In this document: piece after piece, positions 52,735 to 62,681 of the stretch | Numbering within the stretch: the stretch's first letter is position 1 | How the letters are laid out: each line of letters opens with the position of its first letter | Source of the DNA: Bacteroidota bacterium | Lineage (GTDB): Bacteria > Bacteroidota > Bacteroidia > Bacteroidales > B39-G9 | DNA length: 64,000 nt | Assembly: GCA_015222055.1 (NCBI GenBank) | Contig: JADFUR010000097.1 | Location: forward strand, 1 to 64,000 | Reading direction: 5' to 3' | Program-made: the position numbers and the translations under genes | The notes under the pieces: model-generated | Told to the model about the DNA's origin: nothing | Database searches by the model: none | Seen by the model: only the letters and a program-made list of their open reading frames with translations

Positions 52735-52796
52735 GTAATGATTGCCTAAAATTCAAAAGGCAACTAAGATTAGTTAAAAATCTAAAATGAAAGATT

Positions 52797-54026
52797 ATGG
52801 CAACAAAGGCATCATTAAAAAGACTACAATTTTGCAATTTTAAGCTTAATTTGTTGCTTAACATAACACAAGCAATTAACGATAATTTATCAACAAAAGA
52901 GCTTCTCGATTTTTTCGAAAAAATTTTACGTGAAGAGTTGAATATTGGCAAAGTGCTAATTTACAGTTATAACGAGAAGTGGGATTGCATATTAGCCTCG
53001 GGATTTGATCGTAATAAAATTCGTAACCTCTCTGTTGAAAACGATTTGTTATATTACAATCAGATAACAAATTTAACAACTACTCTTAATCCAGCTCTCA
53101 GCTATTTTGATGTAATTATTCCGGTTTATCATCACGATATGCCAATTGCTTTTATTATTATTGGAGATATTGATGAAGAACGTGATGGAATTAGTCCAAC
53201 AATAAAACATCTTCATTTTATTCAAACTCTTACAAATGTTATTATTGTTGCGATAGAAAACAAACGATTTTTTAAGAAGAGTCTTCAACAAGAAAAAATA
53301 AATAGAGAGTTGGAATTAGCATCGAAGATGCAAACAATGTTAATTCCTAATAGTGAAGAATTACCGCATAATGAAAAACTTTTTGTATCTGCATATTATT
53401 TGCCTCATTTTGAAGTAGGTGGTGATTATTACGATTTCATAAAATTAAACAGGTATGAATATGGCTTTTGTATTGCCGATGTATCTGGTAAAGGAATTTC
53501 TGCAGCACTTTTAATGTCAAATTTTCAAGCAAATGTAAGAGCTTTGTTTACATCAAAAAGATCGCTGGCAAGTATAATCGAAAAGTTGAATGAAACAGTA
53601 ATGAAAAGTGCCAATTGTGAAAAATTTGTAACCTTTTTTATTGCAAAATATCACACTAAAACAAGAGAATTGCAGTATGTAAATGCAGGCCATAACCCAC
53701 CAGTTTTATATAATGGAGCAAAAAATGAAACCAAATTATTGACCAGTGGCTGTGTCGGCTTAGGTATGTTTGACGATATTCCTGAGTTAAATGAGGGCTA
53801 TTTGGTACTTACACCAAACTCAAAAATTATTTCTTATACTGATGGTTTAGTTGAAATGGAAAATGATAAAAAAGAACAATTCGGCACAAAACCTGTTGAA
53901 GACCTTATCTCATCAAAAATGCAAATGGATGAAATAATTGATTTAATTATTAAAGAATTGAATATTTATAAAGGGAAAAATAATTTTTTTGATGATATTT
54001 CAATATTAGGAGTTGACTTTAAATAA
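52797..54026 (+). CDS. SpoIIE-type serine phosphatase with N-terminal GAF-like region
   Basis: The 409-residue protein has a GAF-like N-terminal region (about 15-160), a short helical linker, and a PP2C/SpoIIE phosphatase domain (about 195-408) with the metal-binding VGGDYYDF and FCIADVSGKGISAALLMSN, then YVNAGHNPP and a late DDISILGV. It is RsbU-like and probably dephosphorylates an anti-sigma-factor antagonist in a stress or partner-switching path. No partner kinase is adjacent. It overlaps the convergent ligase gene by 21 bases. Confidence 0.92.
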   Translation: MATKASLKRLQFCNFKLNLLLNITQAINDNLSTKELLDFFEKILREELNIGKVLIYSYNEKWDCILASGFDRNKIRNLSVENDLLYYNQITNLTTTLNPALSYFDVIIPVYHHDMPIAFIIIGDIDEERDGISPTIKHLHFIQTLTNVIIVAIENKRFFKKSLQQEKINRELELASKMQTMLIPNSEELPHNEKLFVSAYYLPHFEVGGDYYDFIKLNRYEYGFCIADVSGKGISAALLMSNFQANVRALFTSKRSLASIIEKLNETVMKSANCEKFVTFFIAKYHTKTRELQYVNAGHNPPVLYNGAKNETKLLTSGCVGLGMFDDIPELNEGYLVLTPNSKIISYTDGLVEMENDKKEQFGTKPVEDLISSKMQMDEIIDLIIKELNIYKGKNNFFDDISILGVDFK

Positions 54027-55472
54027 TTTTTCATCACCATCATCACTTTCTTTTGTGTTTTTATAATACACATCTAAAGCAACAATAATGGCTGTAAATC
54101 CCCAAAAAGGAACAGTCGCTTTATCCATATCTAAAAAATTATTTAAGAATCCATGTATATAGTATGTCGTTAAACCCAGCAATGCTATAAGCGACAACAT
54201 TTTGACTTTTTTGTTTTGAGATTTTGAATAAACATTTACAGCAGTATAAATAGTAGTAATAATTATCAAAAGTATTGAAATTAGTCCAAAAATACCTGAT
54301 TCTGCTAGTGGCCCAAGATATTCGCTATGTGCATTACCTTTGTTTCCTTCGTTTGTACTAATAATAGTTTTTTCATATGATAGTTGAAAAGGAGCATATT
54401 TAAACATATAAGTTCCCGGTCCCCAACCAAAAAAAGGTTTCTTTTTAAACATTCTGATTGCACAATTCCATCTATTTATTCTTTCAAGATTTGAGGCATC
54501 AGAAGATACATTTGTAATTGATTTAATGTGATTTTCTACATTAACTGAGGAATCTTGTTTGTTTCTTTGGAGTTGTATTAAAATTTGTGATTCAAACGCA
54601 AAACCCAACAATAAAATTATGCCAGCAAATAATGCAACTCTTCGAAATTTAATTTTCAATTTTATAATAATCCATACTCCAAATGCACCAATAACTCCAA
54701 CCCAAGCTGCACGTGAATATGATAGTAGGAGTGCTATTGTGAAAATTATGAGAAGTATCCAACTTAATAATTTTTTTCGTGAAGTGTTGCTTTTATTTGT
54801 CGTAAACCCAACAATAACAGGAATAAACATTGCTAAAATTGCTCCATACGAAGTGTGATCTTTGTAAAATGGATTTGCTGCCCAATGAGCAATTTTTTTA
54901 TCAAGCAAGCCATATTGTGCGTGACGTGTAACGGCATATATTATCACAAATAGTAAAGGAATAATATAGAGCCATAAATATCGATAAAAATTTTTTTTAT
55001 TTTTAAATAATTGAGTCGATAGAAAAAATAATGGTATTATAAAACAAAGACGGGAAATCAAAAGTTTAAAAGATACAATTGGCATTGTGCTTGTAACTGA
55101 TGTAACAAATAGACATAATATATAAAGGTAAATAGCAATAGAAACAGGATGATAAAGAATTTTTTTGTCAAATGATTTGTCGAGTAATAATTTAAAGATG
55201 AAAATAATTGTCAAACCCATAAGTAATGGTTCTGTAGGTAAGTTCATATCAAAATCTAAATTCTCATACAATTCGTGCAGAGGAATAGAAAGTGGTGTGA
55301 GGAAAACTATTAATAGTAATAATTTATCGTAATAAAAAAAAGCGAGTATAATTATTAATAAAACTACAGGTGCAATACAAAATAAATACATTTCTTTTGA
55401 AATAAAAAAAGCATTTATTGCAACAAAAAGTAAAGAAATGATATAAACCCATTTGTTAGCTTTGTCTTTCAT
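54006..55472 (-). CDS. O-antigen ligase / polymerase-family membrane protein
   Basis: The 488-residue protein has about eleven membrane helices and a long periplasmic loop (about 280-375) with RINRWNCAIRMFKKKPFFGWGPGTYMF and NAHSEYLGPLAESGIFG. The pair of Arg-rich and His/Glu motifs is the hallmark of Wzy_C proteins: WaaL ligases and Wzy polymerases. It joins or polymerises O-units or exopolysaccharide at the periplasmic face. Ligase versus polymerase cannot be decided. The Wzz-like gene lies upstream on the same strand. Confidence 0.88.
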   Translation of the reverse strand: MKDKANKWVYIISLLFVAINAFFISKEMYLFCIAPVVLLIIILAFFYYDKLLLLIVFLTPLSIPLHELYENLDFDMNLPTEPLLMGLTIIFIFKLLLDKSFDKKILYHPVSIAIYLYILCLFVTSVTSTMPIVSFKLLISRLCFIIPLFFLSTQLFKNKKNFYRYLWLYIIPLLFVIIYAVTRHAQYGLLDKKIAHWAANPFYKDHTSYGAILAMFIPVIVGFTTNKSNTSRKKLLSWILLIIFTIALLLSYSRAAWVGVIGAFGVWIIIKLKIKFRRVALFAGIILLLGFAFESQILIQLQRNKQDSSVNVENHIKSITNVSSDASNLERINRWNCAIRMFKKKPFFGWGPGTYMFKYAPFQLSYEKTIISTNEGNKGNAHSEYLGPLAESGIFGLISILLIIITTIYTAVNVYSKSQNKKVKMLSLIALLGLTTYYIHGFLNNFLDMDKATVPFWGFTAIIVALDVYYKNTKESDDGDEKLFKVNS

Positions 55473-55566
55473 TTATTAGTGTTTGTGTATTTTGAAATTA
55501 AATCACCAACTATTTTTTTAATAGCATGAATATAATTATTGTAAAAAAAATATAAATAAATTTGAG

Positions 55567-56586
55567 TTAAAAATTTTTAAAGATTTCGGTTTTTTTTAAA
55601 TTATCAACAATAAGAAGCAATAGCAACGCTAAAATAAAAGTTGATATTGTTGATAGAGTAACAATTAACCATCTAACCGGATATGATTTTTTTTCGGCAA
55701 TTTGTGCATTGTTAACAATAAATTTATGAGACAAATCCTGATAAGCATCTACTTGAGCTTCTGCATACTTTTCTTTTAAAGAACTTAATTGTTTTTTTTC
55801 AAATTCCAGATAATTTGTTATTGATACAAAAGGGCCTCCGTATTTTGCAAGAATATCAAGTTGCTTTTTTAATTTATTGGACGCTTCTGTGTTTCCTGCA
55901 ATTATTGCTTGAGCATAACCGTCGCTAATTACTTCCGATTGTGTATCATAGTCAAGAATCCCTAAGCGTCGCATTCCCTGAAGAGAATCTTCAAGAACTT
56001 GAATTTGATTCGTTAAAGAAAAATATTGCTGTTCAACAATTTTTAATGCTTTAAAGGCTCTTTTTTTTTGCATTTTATTCATTGTAGTATCAATAAATGA
56101 AGATACATCGTTAGCCATACCTGCAGCTAGTTTTGGATCTGTGTCAAGAACTTTTATTTCTATCGACATGAATTTTGTAGGGGAAAAAGAAAAATTTTTA
56201 TCAAATTCTCTGTTAAGTTTTGTTAATGGATAAGCCGATGATGTATCAATATTATAGTGTTCAATTAAGTTGTATTTTTTAATAATCATGTTTCTTATAT
56301 CATCAGAATGCAATATTTGCAAGAGTTGCTCTACTTCCTCCTCTTCACCAAATTTCAAAATGTCTTTTGATGATACATTGTCTCTTAATAAATCTTGAGA
56401 GATTGAGCTTGATGATGTAGGAAACAAAATTACTGATGATTCGTATCTGGGTTTTATTGTGTATGAAACAATAATTGAAACAATAATTGCAATAAAAGTT
56501 AATATTAGTAAAGGTTTCCTTTTTTTATATGCAAAAACAATAATATTGCTTGAGTTGAAATTTATTTGATTCTCAGAACTATTCAT
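55567..56586 (-). CDS. Wzz-family polysaccharide chain-length protein
   Basis: The 339-residue protein has a short N-terminal cytosolic segment, TM1 at about 30-48, a periplasmic coiled-coil-rich domain, and TM2 near 305-327. The region after TM1, YTIKPRYESSVILFPTSSSS, is the Wzz start. It lacks the cytosolic tyrosine-kinase domain of Wzc. It should set the modal length of the polymer made with the Wzy-like protein, 94 bases downstream on the same strand. A -7 match lies about 30 bases upstream of its start. Confidence 0.9.
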   Translation of the reverse strand: MNSSENQINFNSSNIIVFAYKKRKPLLILTFIAIIVSIIVSYTIKPRYESSVILFPTSSSSISQDLLRDNVSSKDILKFGEEEEVEQLLQILHSDDIRNMIIKKYNLIEHYNIDTSSAYPLTKLNREFDKNFSFSPTKFMSIEIKVLDTDPKLAAGMANDVSSFIDTTMNKMQKKRAFKALKIVEQQYFSLTNQIQVLEDSLQGMRRLGILDYDTQSEVISDGYAQAIIAGNTEASNKLKKQLDILAKYGGPFVSITNYLEFEKKQLSSLKEKYAEAQVDAYQDLSHKFIVNNAQIAEKKSYPVRWLIVTLSTISTFILALLLLLIVDNLKKTEIFKNF

Positions 56587-56949
56587 AGTTAATAGGTATA
56601 AAATTTAATTTTGACAAAAGTAAAAAATAAAAAACATCATCTAAATAAAAAATTGGAAAAGTTTAATGTTTAACGTTTAGTGTTATAACGAAATGGATGC
56701 TTTATTGCATCAATCTTTTAATTTATTATTAATTCTATTTAATGTTAAAACTTTAAATATTAGTGCTTTATTGTGCGTCACAATAGCCTTTATTAGTGGT
56801 ACGTTATTCTTAATTTCCATATACTTATCTTTCAAATTTTTTTCAATTTTTATTTTTTTCTTTAGTTGGTAAGATATACTCTTTTCCGATTTTTTTCGTT
56901 ATGTGTATGACTTTAATATTTGCGTTTTGCGAGTTTTGAATCATAATTT
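56587..56949. other. Intergenic region between the Wzz-like gene and hsdR
   Basis: About 360 bases with no supported gene. It holds the promoter element at 56615-56622 and a small palindrome GATGC-TTTATT-GCATC near 56696-56711. As the left edge of the restriction-modification operon it may hold its insertion junction, but no direct repeat was recognised. Confidence 0.4.
56615..56622 (-). promoter_or_regulatory. Candidate -7 element for the Wzz-like gene
   Basis: Plus-strand CAAAAGTA reads TACTTTTG on the minus strand, same as before obg. Distance to the ATG at 56586 is 28 bases. Confidence 0.45.
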
Positions 56950-59900
56950 TTACGGATTAATTTTTTCATGTTTGTTCGTTTCAACTAATGTATCAAAAAT
57001 AAATTCTTTATATCTCCTTTGAAAGTCTTTGTCTTGTGTGAACTTTTTAAATATTTCTGTTTGACTGAATAAATACTGTTGTATCATTTCTTCTAATTTT
57101 TTATCAGAAGTGATTTTCGCATTCTGTTTGTCAGAATATTTAACGGCATCCATTATTTCTTTATTTGCTTTCATCTCAGCAGGTAGTTGCTCTCTTAAAA
57201 TTTTTTGTGCTTTATCTTTGTCTGTCCATTCTATATCACCAAATTTTTGATTAAAAACGCTCAATATGTTTTCAAGGGTGTCTAATTCTGGTTCAGTTTC
57301 ACCGCCACAAACTCCAACCGGAATTGGGTTTACTTCGCCAGAATTATCTTTTAAAGTAATATCTTCTGTTTTTATTTTAGAAGGTCGATAACTATCCATA
57401 TTTATTGCCTCCAAAATACCTTCTGAAAGGTCGTCGGATTGCTCTATAAATAATTTTGGAACTAAGAATTTTAAATACCACCATAGCATTTCCCACTCTT
57501 GATTATTAAAGTCTAAGATTTTGCTTAAATAACTATAAACTCTTAAAAATGATTTTGCTTTTACCTTAAAGTCAATTTGTTTATCTTTATCTAAATCGTG
57601 CTTAAAAATATGAGCAGAATTGTCAATTATTGGATCAAGTTTTGTGCGGTCTTCACCGTTTACATATTTTTTAAAGAAGTCAGAAATTTGATATTCATTG
57701 TAAACATCAAACGTTTCAAGAGAATCAACCAAATCATTGAGTTTATTTGGATTAGTTTCTTCGCTAAGGATTGTTGAAGTATAGTAAGGTTCAAATGCTT
57801 CTTTTATTTCTTCTGCTTCATTAAAAAAGTCTAAAACAAATGTGTTTTTTTTGTAAGGTCTTTTTGCTCGATTAAGTCTTGAAAGTGTTTGAACTGCCTG
57901 AACTCCTGCTAATTTTTTATCAACATACATGGTATGTAACAGAGGCTGGTCAAATCCTGTTTGATATTTATTTGCCACAATTAAAAAACGATACTCACTC
58001 TTTTTAAAATTTTTTGGAACATCATTTTTATAACTTTTAAAGTTATTCATTCCTGTTTCGGTGTAATCAATTCCTTTGTAGTTTTTTGTTCCGGAAAATG
58101 CTACTATTGCTTTATATGGTGATTTTATTTTTTTTAAATACTTATCAAAAGCTTGTTTATATTTTATTGCGGAAACAATACCTTTAGTTACAAGCATTGC
58201 TTTTGCTTCGCCTTTTATTAAATGCTTAACATTTTTATGAAAATGGTCAATCATTATTTTTGCTTTTTCGGAAATGGCAAATTCATTGCCTTCTACATAA
58301 GCCCTTAATTTTTTTTGAGCCTGTTTTGTGTCAAATTCAGGATTGTCTTCAACGGCTTTTATTAATTTGTAATATGAATTGTAAGTTGTGTAATTTTTTA
58401 GTACATCTAAAATAAATTCTTCTTCAATGGCTTGTTTCATCGAGTAATTGTGAAAAGCATAAAATTTTGTTTTTTCTTCTCCATTTTCATCGGTATAAGT
58501 ATCTTTTGATTTAAGCCCAAATGTTTCTAATGTTTTATTTTTAGGTGTGGCAGTAAAAGCGAAATAAGAACCATTGGTAATCATTTTTCGGCTTTCAATC
58601 ATTTCATTAATTTTGTCTTCGTATGATGGTTCTTCCTCGTCTTCTTTATTATCATTATTTTTATTGGCAAGAGCAGCGTTCATTTTTGCCGATGTTTGTC
58701 CGCTTTGGCTACTGTGTGCTTCATCAATTACAATGGCAAAAGTAGAAGCAGGCATTTCTCCCATTTCTTCTAATAAAAAAGGGAAGGTTTGAATAGTACA
58801 AATAATTACTTTCTTGCGATTGGCAAAGGCTTCTTTTAATTGATTGGTTTTACTACCGCCAACTCCCGTTATGGCTTCAACAATTCCTCGTTTGGGTGCA
58901 AATTGTTTTATCTCATCACGCAATTGTTTGTCGAGAATTGTACGGTCGGTTACTACAATAACCGAGTTGAAAAGATGATTCTCGCCAGATGCATCGAACA
59001 GTCCGTGTAATTGGTGGCTTAACCAAGCAATAGACTTTGATTTGCCGGAACCTGCCGAATGCTGAATTAAATATCGCTTGCCAATACCATTTTCTTTTGC
59101 ATGAGCCAAAATAGCCCTTACTGCTGTAATTTGATGATACCTCGGAAAAATCATCTTCCTTTTTGTTTTTCCGGTATCTTCATCTTTTTCTTCAATTACC
59201 TGTGCAAATTTGAAGATGATGTTTGAAAGTGAATTTTTGCTTAATATTTCTTCCCATAAATAATGAGTTTTTAGTCCGTCTGGATTTACCGGATTTCCGG
59301 CACCAAACTCGCCGGTTGATTTGCCATTATTCAAACCCTTATTGAAAGGCATAAAGAAAGACTGCTTGCCTCTTAATTCGGTGGTCATATAAACCAATTC
59401 GGTATCGGCTGCAAAATGTACCATACAACGGGCAAACGAAAATATTTTTTCTTTCGGGTCTCTGTCGTTTTGGTATTGACGAATTCCGTTGTGAACAGTT
59501 TGTCCGCTCAAAGGATTTTTCAATTCTGTTGTAATTATCGGTATTCCATTTATGAATATGGTAAGGTCTAAACGGTTTGCATTGTCTTTACTGTAAACCA
59601 GTTCTTGGGTAACCGAAAAAATATTGGCTTTGTATTTATCTATGTCTTTTGAATTATAAACAGATGCTGGCTGACGATAAAAAAGGTCAATGGTTTTGTC
59701 GAAATGTTTAACACCTTTACGTAAAACTTCAATTACGCCCAGCGTGCTAATTTTTTTATCTAAGCGAACCAAAAATGCACGCTCGCCTTTGCGTTGTATC
59801 ATTTCGTATTTTTCGGGCTGAGTTTGCTCAATAAACGAAAACAGTTGTTTTGCGTTGATGCAAAATTCTTTATCAAAATCACTCGAAACACTTTCTACAT

Positions 59901-59973
59901 AACCGCCTTTTGTGGTAAGTTCGTTTACAATGAATTTTTGAAAACCTTTTTCTGATGTATCAGTAAATTTCAT
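56950..59973 (-). CDS. hsdR: Type I restriction endonuclease subunit R
   Basis: HsdR cuts unmodified DNA after ATP-driven translocation. The 1007-residue protein has the PD-(D/E)xK nuclease core with Asp136, Glu150 and Lys152 in LDLTIFINGIPIITTELK. The helicase follows: Walker A GSGKS at 308-312, DEAH at 417-420, and the motif-VI-like QTGFDQPLLHTMYVDKKLAG with LSRLNRA. Length and motifs are complete, so it looks active. It is last in the operon, four bases after the RhuM-like gene. Confidence 0.95.
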   Translation of the reverse strand: MKFTDTSEKGFQKFIVNELTTKGGYVESVSSDFDKEFCINAKQLFSFIEQTQPEKYEMIQRKGERAFLVRLDKKISTLGVIEVLRKGVKHFDKTIDLFYRQPASVYNSKDIDKYKANIFSVTQELVYSKDNANRLDLTIFINGIPIITTELKNPLSGQTVHNGIRQYQNDRDPKEKIFSFARCMVHFAADTELVYMTTELRGKQSFFMPFNKGLNNGKSTGEFGAGNPVNPDGLKTHYLWEEILSKNSLSNIIFKFAQVIEEKDEDTGKTKRKMIFPRYHQITAVRAILAHAKENGIGKRYLIQHSAGSGKSKSIAWLSHQLHGLFDASGENHLFNSVIVVTDRTILDKQLRDEIKQFAPKRGIVEAITGVGGSKTNQLKEAFANRKKVIICTIQTFPFLLEEMGEMPASTFAIVIDEAHSSQSGQTSAKMNAALANKNNDNKEDEEEPSYEDKINEMIESRKMITNGSYFAFTATPKNKTLETFGLKSKDTYTDENGEEKTKFYAFHNYSMKQAIEEEFILDVLKNYTTYNSYYKLIKAVEDNPEFDTKQAQKKLRAYVEGNEFAISEKAKIMIDHFHKNVKHLIKGEAKAMLVTKGIVSAIKYKQAFDKYLKKIKSPYKAIVAFSGTKNYKGIDYTETGMNNFKSYKNDVPKNFKKSEYRFLIVANKYQTGFDQPLLHTMYVDKKLAGVQAVQTLSRLNRAKRPYKKNTFVLDFFNEAEEIKEAFEPYYTSTILSEETNPNKLNDLVDSLETFDVYNEYQISDFFKKYVNGEDRTKLDPIIDNSAHIFKHDLDKDKQIDFKVKAKSFLRVYSYLSKILDFNNQEWEMLWWYLKFLVPKLFIEQSDDLSEGILEAINMDSYRPSKIKTEDITLKDNSGEVNPIPVGVCGGETEPELDTLENILSVFNQKFGDIEWTDKDKAQKILREQLPAEMKANKEIMDAVKYSDKQNAKITSDKKLEEMIQQYLFSQTEIFKKFTQDKDFQRRYKEFIFDTLVETNKHEKINP

Positions 59974-59977
59974 AGGC

Positions 59978-61000
59978 TTATTCTTCTAATTTTTTCATTT
60001 CTCTATCAAAATCCGAAATGTGTAATTTCTCTTGATTGGGACGATATTTTTCAAATTCGTTTTCGGCAAAAGTTTTTGCAACAGCCGCTGTTACTTTGCC
60101 CGTATTTTTTAAAATGTCTTCTTGATTAAATTCCAGAAAAGCATCTAATTTTACCGCCCATTCTTTCATAGTTGTAGGTATGTTTTTTTCTGCCTGATGC
60201 TCGGCATAATCAAGATACATGGTAACAATTCGATTGAGTGGTTTTAACTCTTTTTCGGTAAGATAGTTCTTGGCAATGGCAACATCACTTTTTCTAATTT
60301 TTCCTTTGGGTGAATTTTTCCATGAAGTTAATCCCATTTTTTCTTTTGTGTGATTGGCTCTGCTAATGATTATTTCGGCAGCTGTTTGTTTTGTTATTGC
60401 CCAGTGTAGTTTATTTTGCACGGTGGCAAAAAATATTTTTGTGGTCTCACTGTTCACATTATAGTCAATACTGCATTCTGAATAAATATCTGTAATTTTT
60501 TGATATACACGCCTTTCGCTACTGCGTATGTCTCGTATCTTTTCTAACTGCTCATCGAAATAATCTTTGCCAAATATGGGGGTGGGATTTTTTAAGCGTT
60601 CCACATCCATAGTGTAGCCTTTAATAATAAATTCTTTGAGAACCTGGGTAGCCCAAATTCTAAACTGTGTGGCACGGTGAGAGTTTACCCTGTAACCCAC
60701 AGCAATAATAGCATCAAGATTAAAAAAATCGACTTTCCTTTTAACCTGTCTGCCACTTTCGTTTTGAACTGTTTCCATAATGGAAACAGTTGCCTCACGA
60801 TTCAGTTCCCCGCTTTCAAAAATATTGTTTAAATGTTTTGATATTGCCGGAACATTAACATCAAAAAGTTGTGCCATTTTTTTTTGTGGCAGCCATATTG
60901 TTTCGTTCCGCAGCAATACATCTACTTTAATATCACCGTTTGGCGATTTATAAAGCAAAAACTCGGTGAGCTTGTCGTTATTTTTTATTTCTTTACTCAT
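59978..61000 (-). CDS. RhuM-family protein within the restriction operon
   Basis: The 340-residue protein matches the RhuM/virulence-protein family: LLYKSPNGDIKVDVLLRNETIWLPQKKMAQLFDV, then ISKHLNNIFESGEL, YNLDAIIAVGYRVNSHRATQFRIWA (here FFNLDAIIAVGYRV), and LHWAITKQTAAEII. The N-terminal part resembles a DNA-binding Bro/KilA-like region. Its function is unknown, but it is often found inside type I restriction operons. Its start overlaps the hsdS stop by four bases (ATGA). Confidence 0.92.
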   Translation of the reverse strand: MSKEIKNNDKLTEFLLYKSPNGDIKVDVLLRNETIWLPQKKMAQLFDVNVPAISKHLNNIFESGELNREATVSIMETVQNESGRQVKRKVDFFNLDAIIAVGYRVNSHRATQFRIWATQVLKEFIIKGYTMDVERLKNPTPIFGKDYFDEQLEKIRDIRSSERRVYQKITDIYSECSIDYNVNSETTKIFFATVQNKLHWAITKQTAAEIIISRANHTKEKMGLTSWKNSPKGKIRKSDVAIAKNYLTEKELKPLNRIVTMYLDYAEHQAEKNIPTTMKEWAVKLDAFLEFNQEDILKNTGKVTAAVAKTFAENEFEKYRPNQEKLHISDFDREMKKLEE

Positions 61001-62202
61001 AATTCACCATTCATATTTAAATCGGGTTTACCTGCCCTTTCGGCAGGCACTTTTAAGTCGCCGGTTACCACTTGTGTAATTAAACTCTCTTGGTATTCTT
61101 TGATTTTTTTGATTTCTGTTTGGGCTTTGGTAATTGCATTGTTAATCGTTGATAATTTAACCTCTATATTATTAACTATTTTTTTTTGTTGATTTCTATC
61201 GCTTGTAAAATTTGTGTATTTGTTTTTAACCAAAGTGCCTGTTATTAATGGTTGAGCGTTGGCAAATGAAAGTTTATTTAAGTCGACTGCTTTAAGTACA
61301 TAGTAAACATATTTATAAAAGTTATTTGTATTGGCAAACATTGCATTATCGTTTACCCATATTTTATTTACTGAATAATGGACATTCCCACATAGAGCTC
61401 CAACTCTTCCAATAACCAGTGTTTCTTTGTCGTTATTGTATGAATTGTAGTAGCCTAATACTCCATTACCACCATATACCTGAAAGTCTCCTTCTGATGT
61501 AATTAAATCAGAAGGAATTCCATCACCATTTTGAATTCTTAATACATATTTAAGTTTGATTTTATTTGAAATCTTATTTATTTCAGTTATTATTTCTGAT
61601 TTTCTTCTTTCCTCCAACAACTCAATCAGTCGTTCTTTTTTGCTGATAAACTCTTGTGTTTTTTTTGTTTTTCGGTCGAGATATTCAACAATTGTGTTTT
61701 GGGTTTCTAATGGGGGTACTATGCTGTACATTCGTTTGAAATCTTTGTATCTCAAACTTAATTGGTCGTCAACTATTCCATAAGAAATTCGTTTGCTATA
61801 ATTTGTATAAAATCCTGTACGAAACATAAAATGAAAATATTTTGAATTGATTTTCATTTTTGGATTAAGTATTACATAAGCGGGGCTTGATATTCCATTG
61901 TATTGAGAGTAACCTAACGCACCTTGCCACATTCTCATTTTGTTGTAAGCAATATCTCCAACTTTTATGAGTTTATACTTACTTTTATCTTCGTTGCTAC
62001 TGTCTTTTTTTATGTCAACATCGGCTTGTTTTATTACGCCTTTTCTAATTGTAACCGACAATAATTCTTCATCAACAAAGTCTCTTTCAATTCTTTCCTG
62101 AAAGATGGCAATATTGGGTAGAAGTTGCCAATCAACAGGCAATTCATTTACGTAATCGTAATCAACAGGTTTATATTTTTTATATGCTTTTAATTTATTC
62201 AT
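60997..62202 (-). CDS. hsdS: Type I restriction specificity subunit S
   Basis: HsdS sets the recognition sequence. The 401-residue protein has two target-recognition domains, each followed by a helical spacer: TRD1 in about 20-180 and spacer TQEFISKKERLIELLEERR, then TRD2 in about 215-355 and spacer ending LITQVVTGDLKV. The normal end of such proteins is near GDLKV at 385; here 16 further residues, PAERAGKPDLNMNGEL, are added. They are encoded by a short inverted repeat at 61031-61047 and run into the RhuM start. The recognition sequence cannot be read from the protein. Confidence 0.92.
   Translation of the reverse strand: MNKLKAYKKYKPVDYDYVNELPVDWQLLPNIAIFQERIERDFVDEELLSVTIRKGVIKQADVDIKKDSSNEDKSKYKLIKVGDIAYNKMRMWQGALGYSQYNGISSPAYVILNPKMKINSKYFHFMFRTGFYTNYSKRISYGIVDDQLSLRYKDFKRMYSIVPPLETQNTIVEYLDRKTKKTQEFISKKERLIELLEERRKSEIITEINKISNKIKLKYVLRIQNGDGIPSDLITSEGDFQVYGGNGVLGYYNSYNNDKETLVIGRVGALCGNVHYSVNKIWVNDNAMFANTNNFYKYVYYVLKAVDLNKLSFANAQPLITGTLVKNKYTNFTSDRNQQKKIVNNIEVKLSTINNAITKAQTEIKKIKEYQESLITQVVTGDLKVPAERAGKPDLNMNGEL
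61031..61047 (-). repeat. Inverted repeat CCTGCC-CTTTC-GGCAGG translated in hsdS
   Basis: A 6-bp GC-rich stem with a 5-base loop in an otherwise AT-rich gene. It encodes the PAERAG part of the HsdS tail. Such GC-rich palindromes recur in Bacteroidota genomes as scattered elements. Confidence 0.55.
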
Positions 62203-62219
62203 TGTCAGAATTAGGATTA

Positions 62220-62639
62220 TTAGGATTTGATGATTTTAGGATTATTTTTAATGTATTCTTTATTTTCCGGATGATTAACATTGTACACTCTTTTGAATTG
62301 AAGACTTTTAGAACCGAAATTAATTAATAATCCAATTGGTAAATTATATGCCTGACAATAATTCATTGCTTGAGCAAGGTGCACTTCTTCCAACTTTATG
62401 AGTGCTTTTATTTCTACCATAATATTATTTTCAACAAAAAAGTCAACCCTTCTGGTTCCAATATCAAAATCATCATAATAAATTTTCATCTCCATTTCTC
62501 TTTGATAACTTAAACCTTGTTTTTTCATCTCAATGGATAAAGCTCTTTGGTAAATTACTTCCTGAAACCCATTACCCAGTGTACTATGAACTTTCATTGC
62601 ACAACCAATAATTTTATGTGTTAATTCTTCATGTTTCAT
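62220..62639 (-). CDS. GxxExxY protein within the restriction operon
   Basis: The 139-residue protein has the GxxExxY motif in LGNGFQEVIYQRAL and a later RRVDFFVEN...MVEIKAL, which resembles the PD-(D/E)xK nuclease core (Asp, then Glu-x-Lys). YCQAYNLPIGLLINFGSKSLQFKRV is the conserved C-terminal part. Function is unproven; a nuclease-like role in defence or repair has been suggested from the fold. It lies between hsdM and hsdS. Confidence 0.92.
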   Translation of the reverse strand: MKHEELTHKIIGCAMKVHSTLGNGFQEVIYQRALSIEMKKQGLSYQREMEMKIYYDDFDIGTRRVDFFVENNIMVEIKALIKLEEVHLAQAMNYCQAYNLPIGLLINFGSKSLQFKRVYNVNHPENKEYIKNNPKIIKS

Positions 62640-62681
62640 TATCTTAAAATCCTTTAATTTATGAATTCTAATTCAGACACT

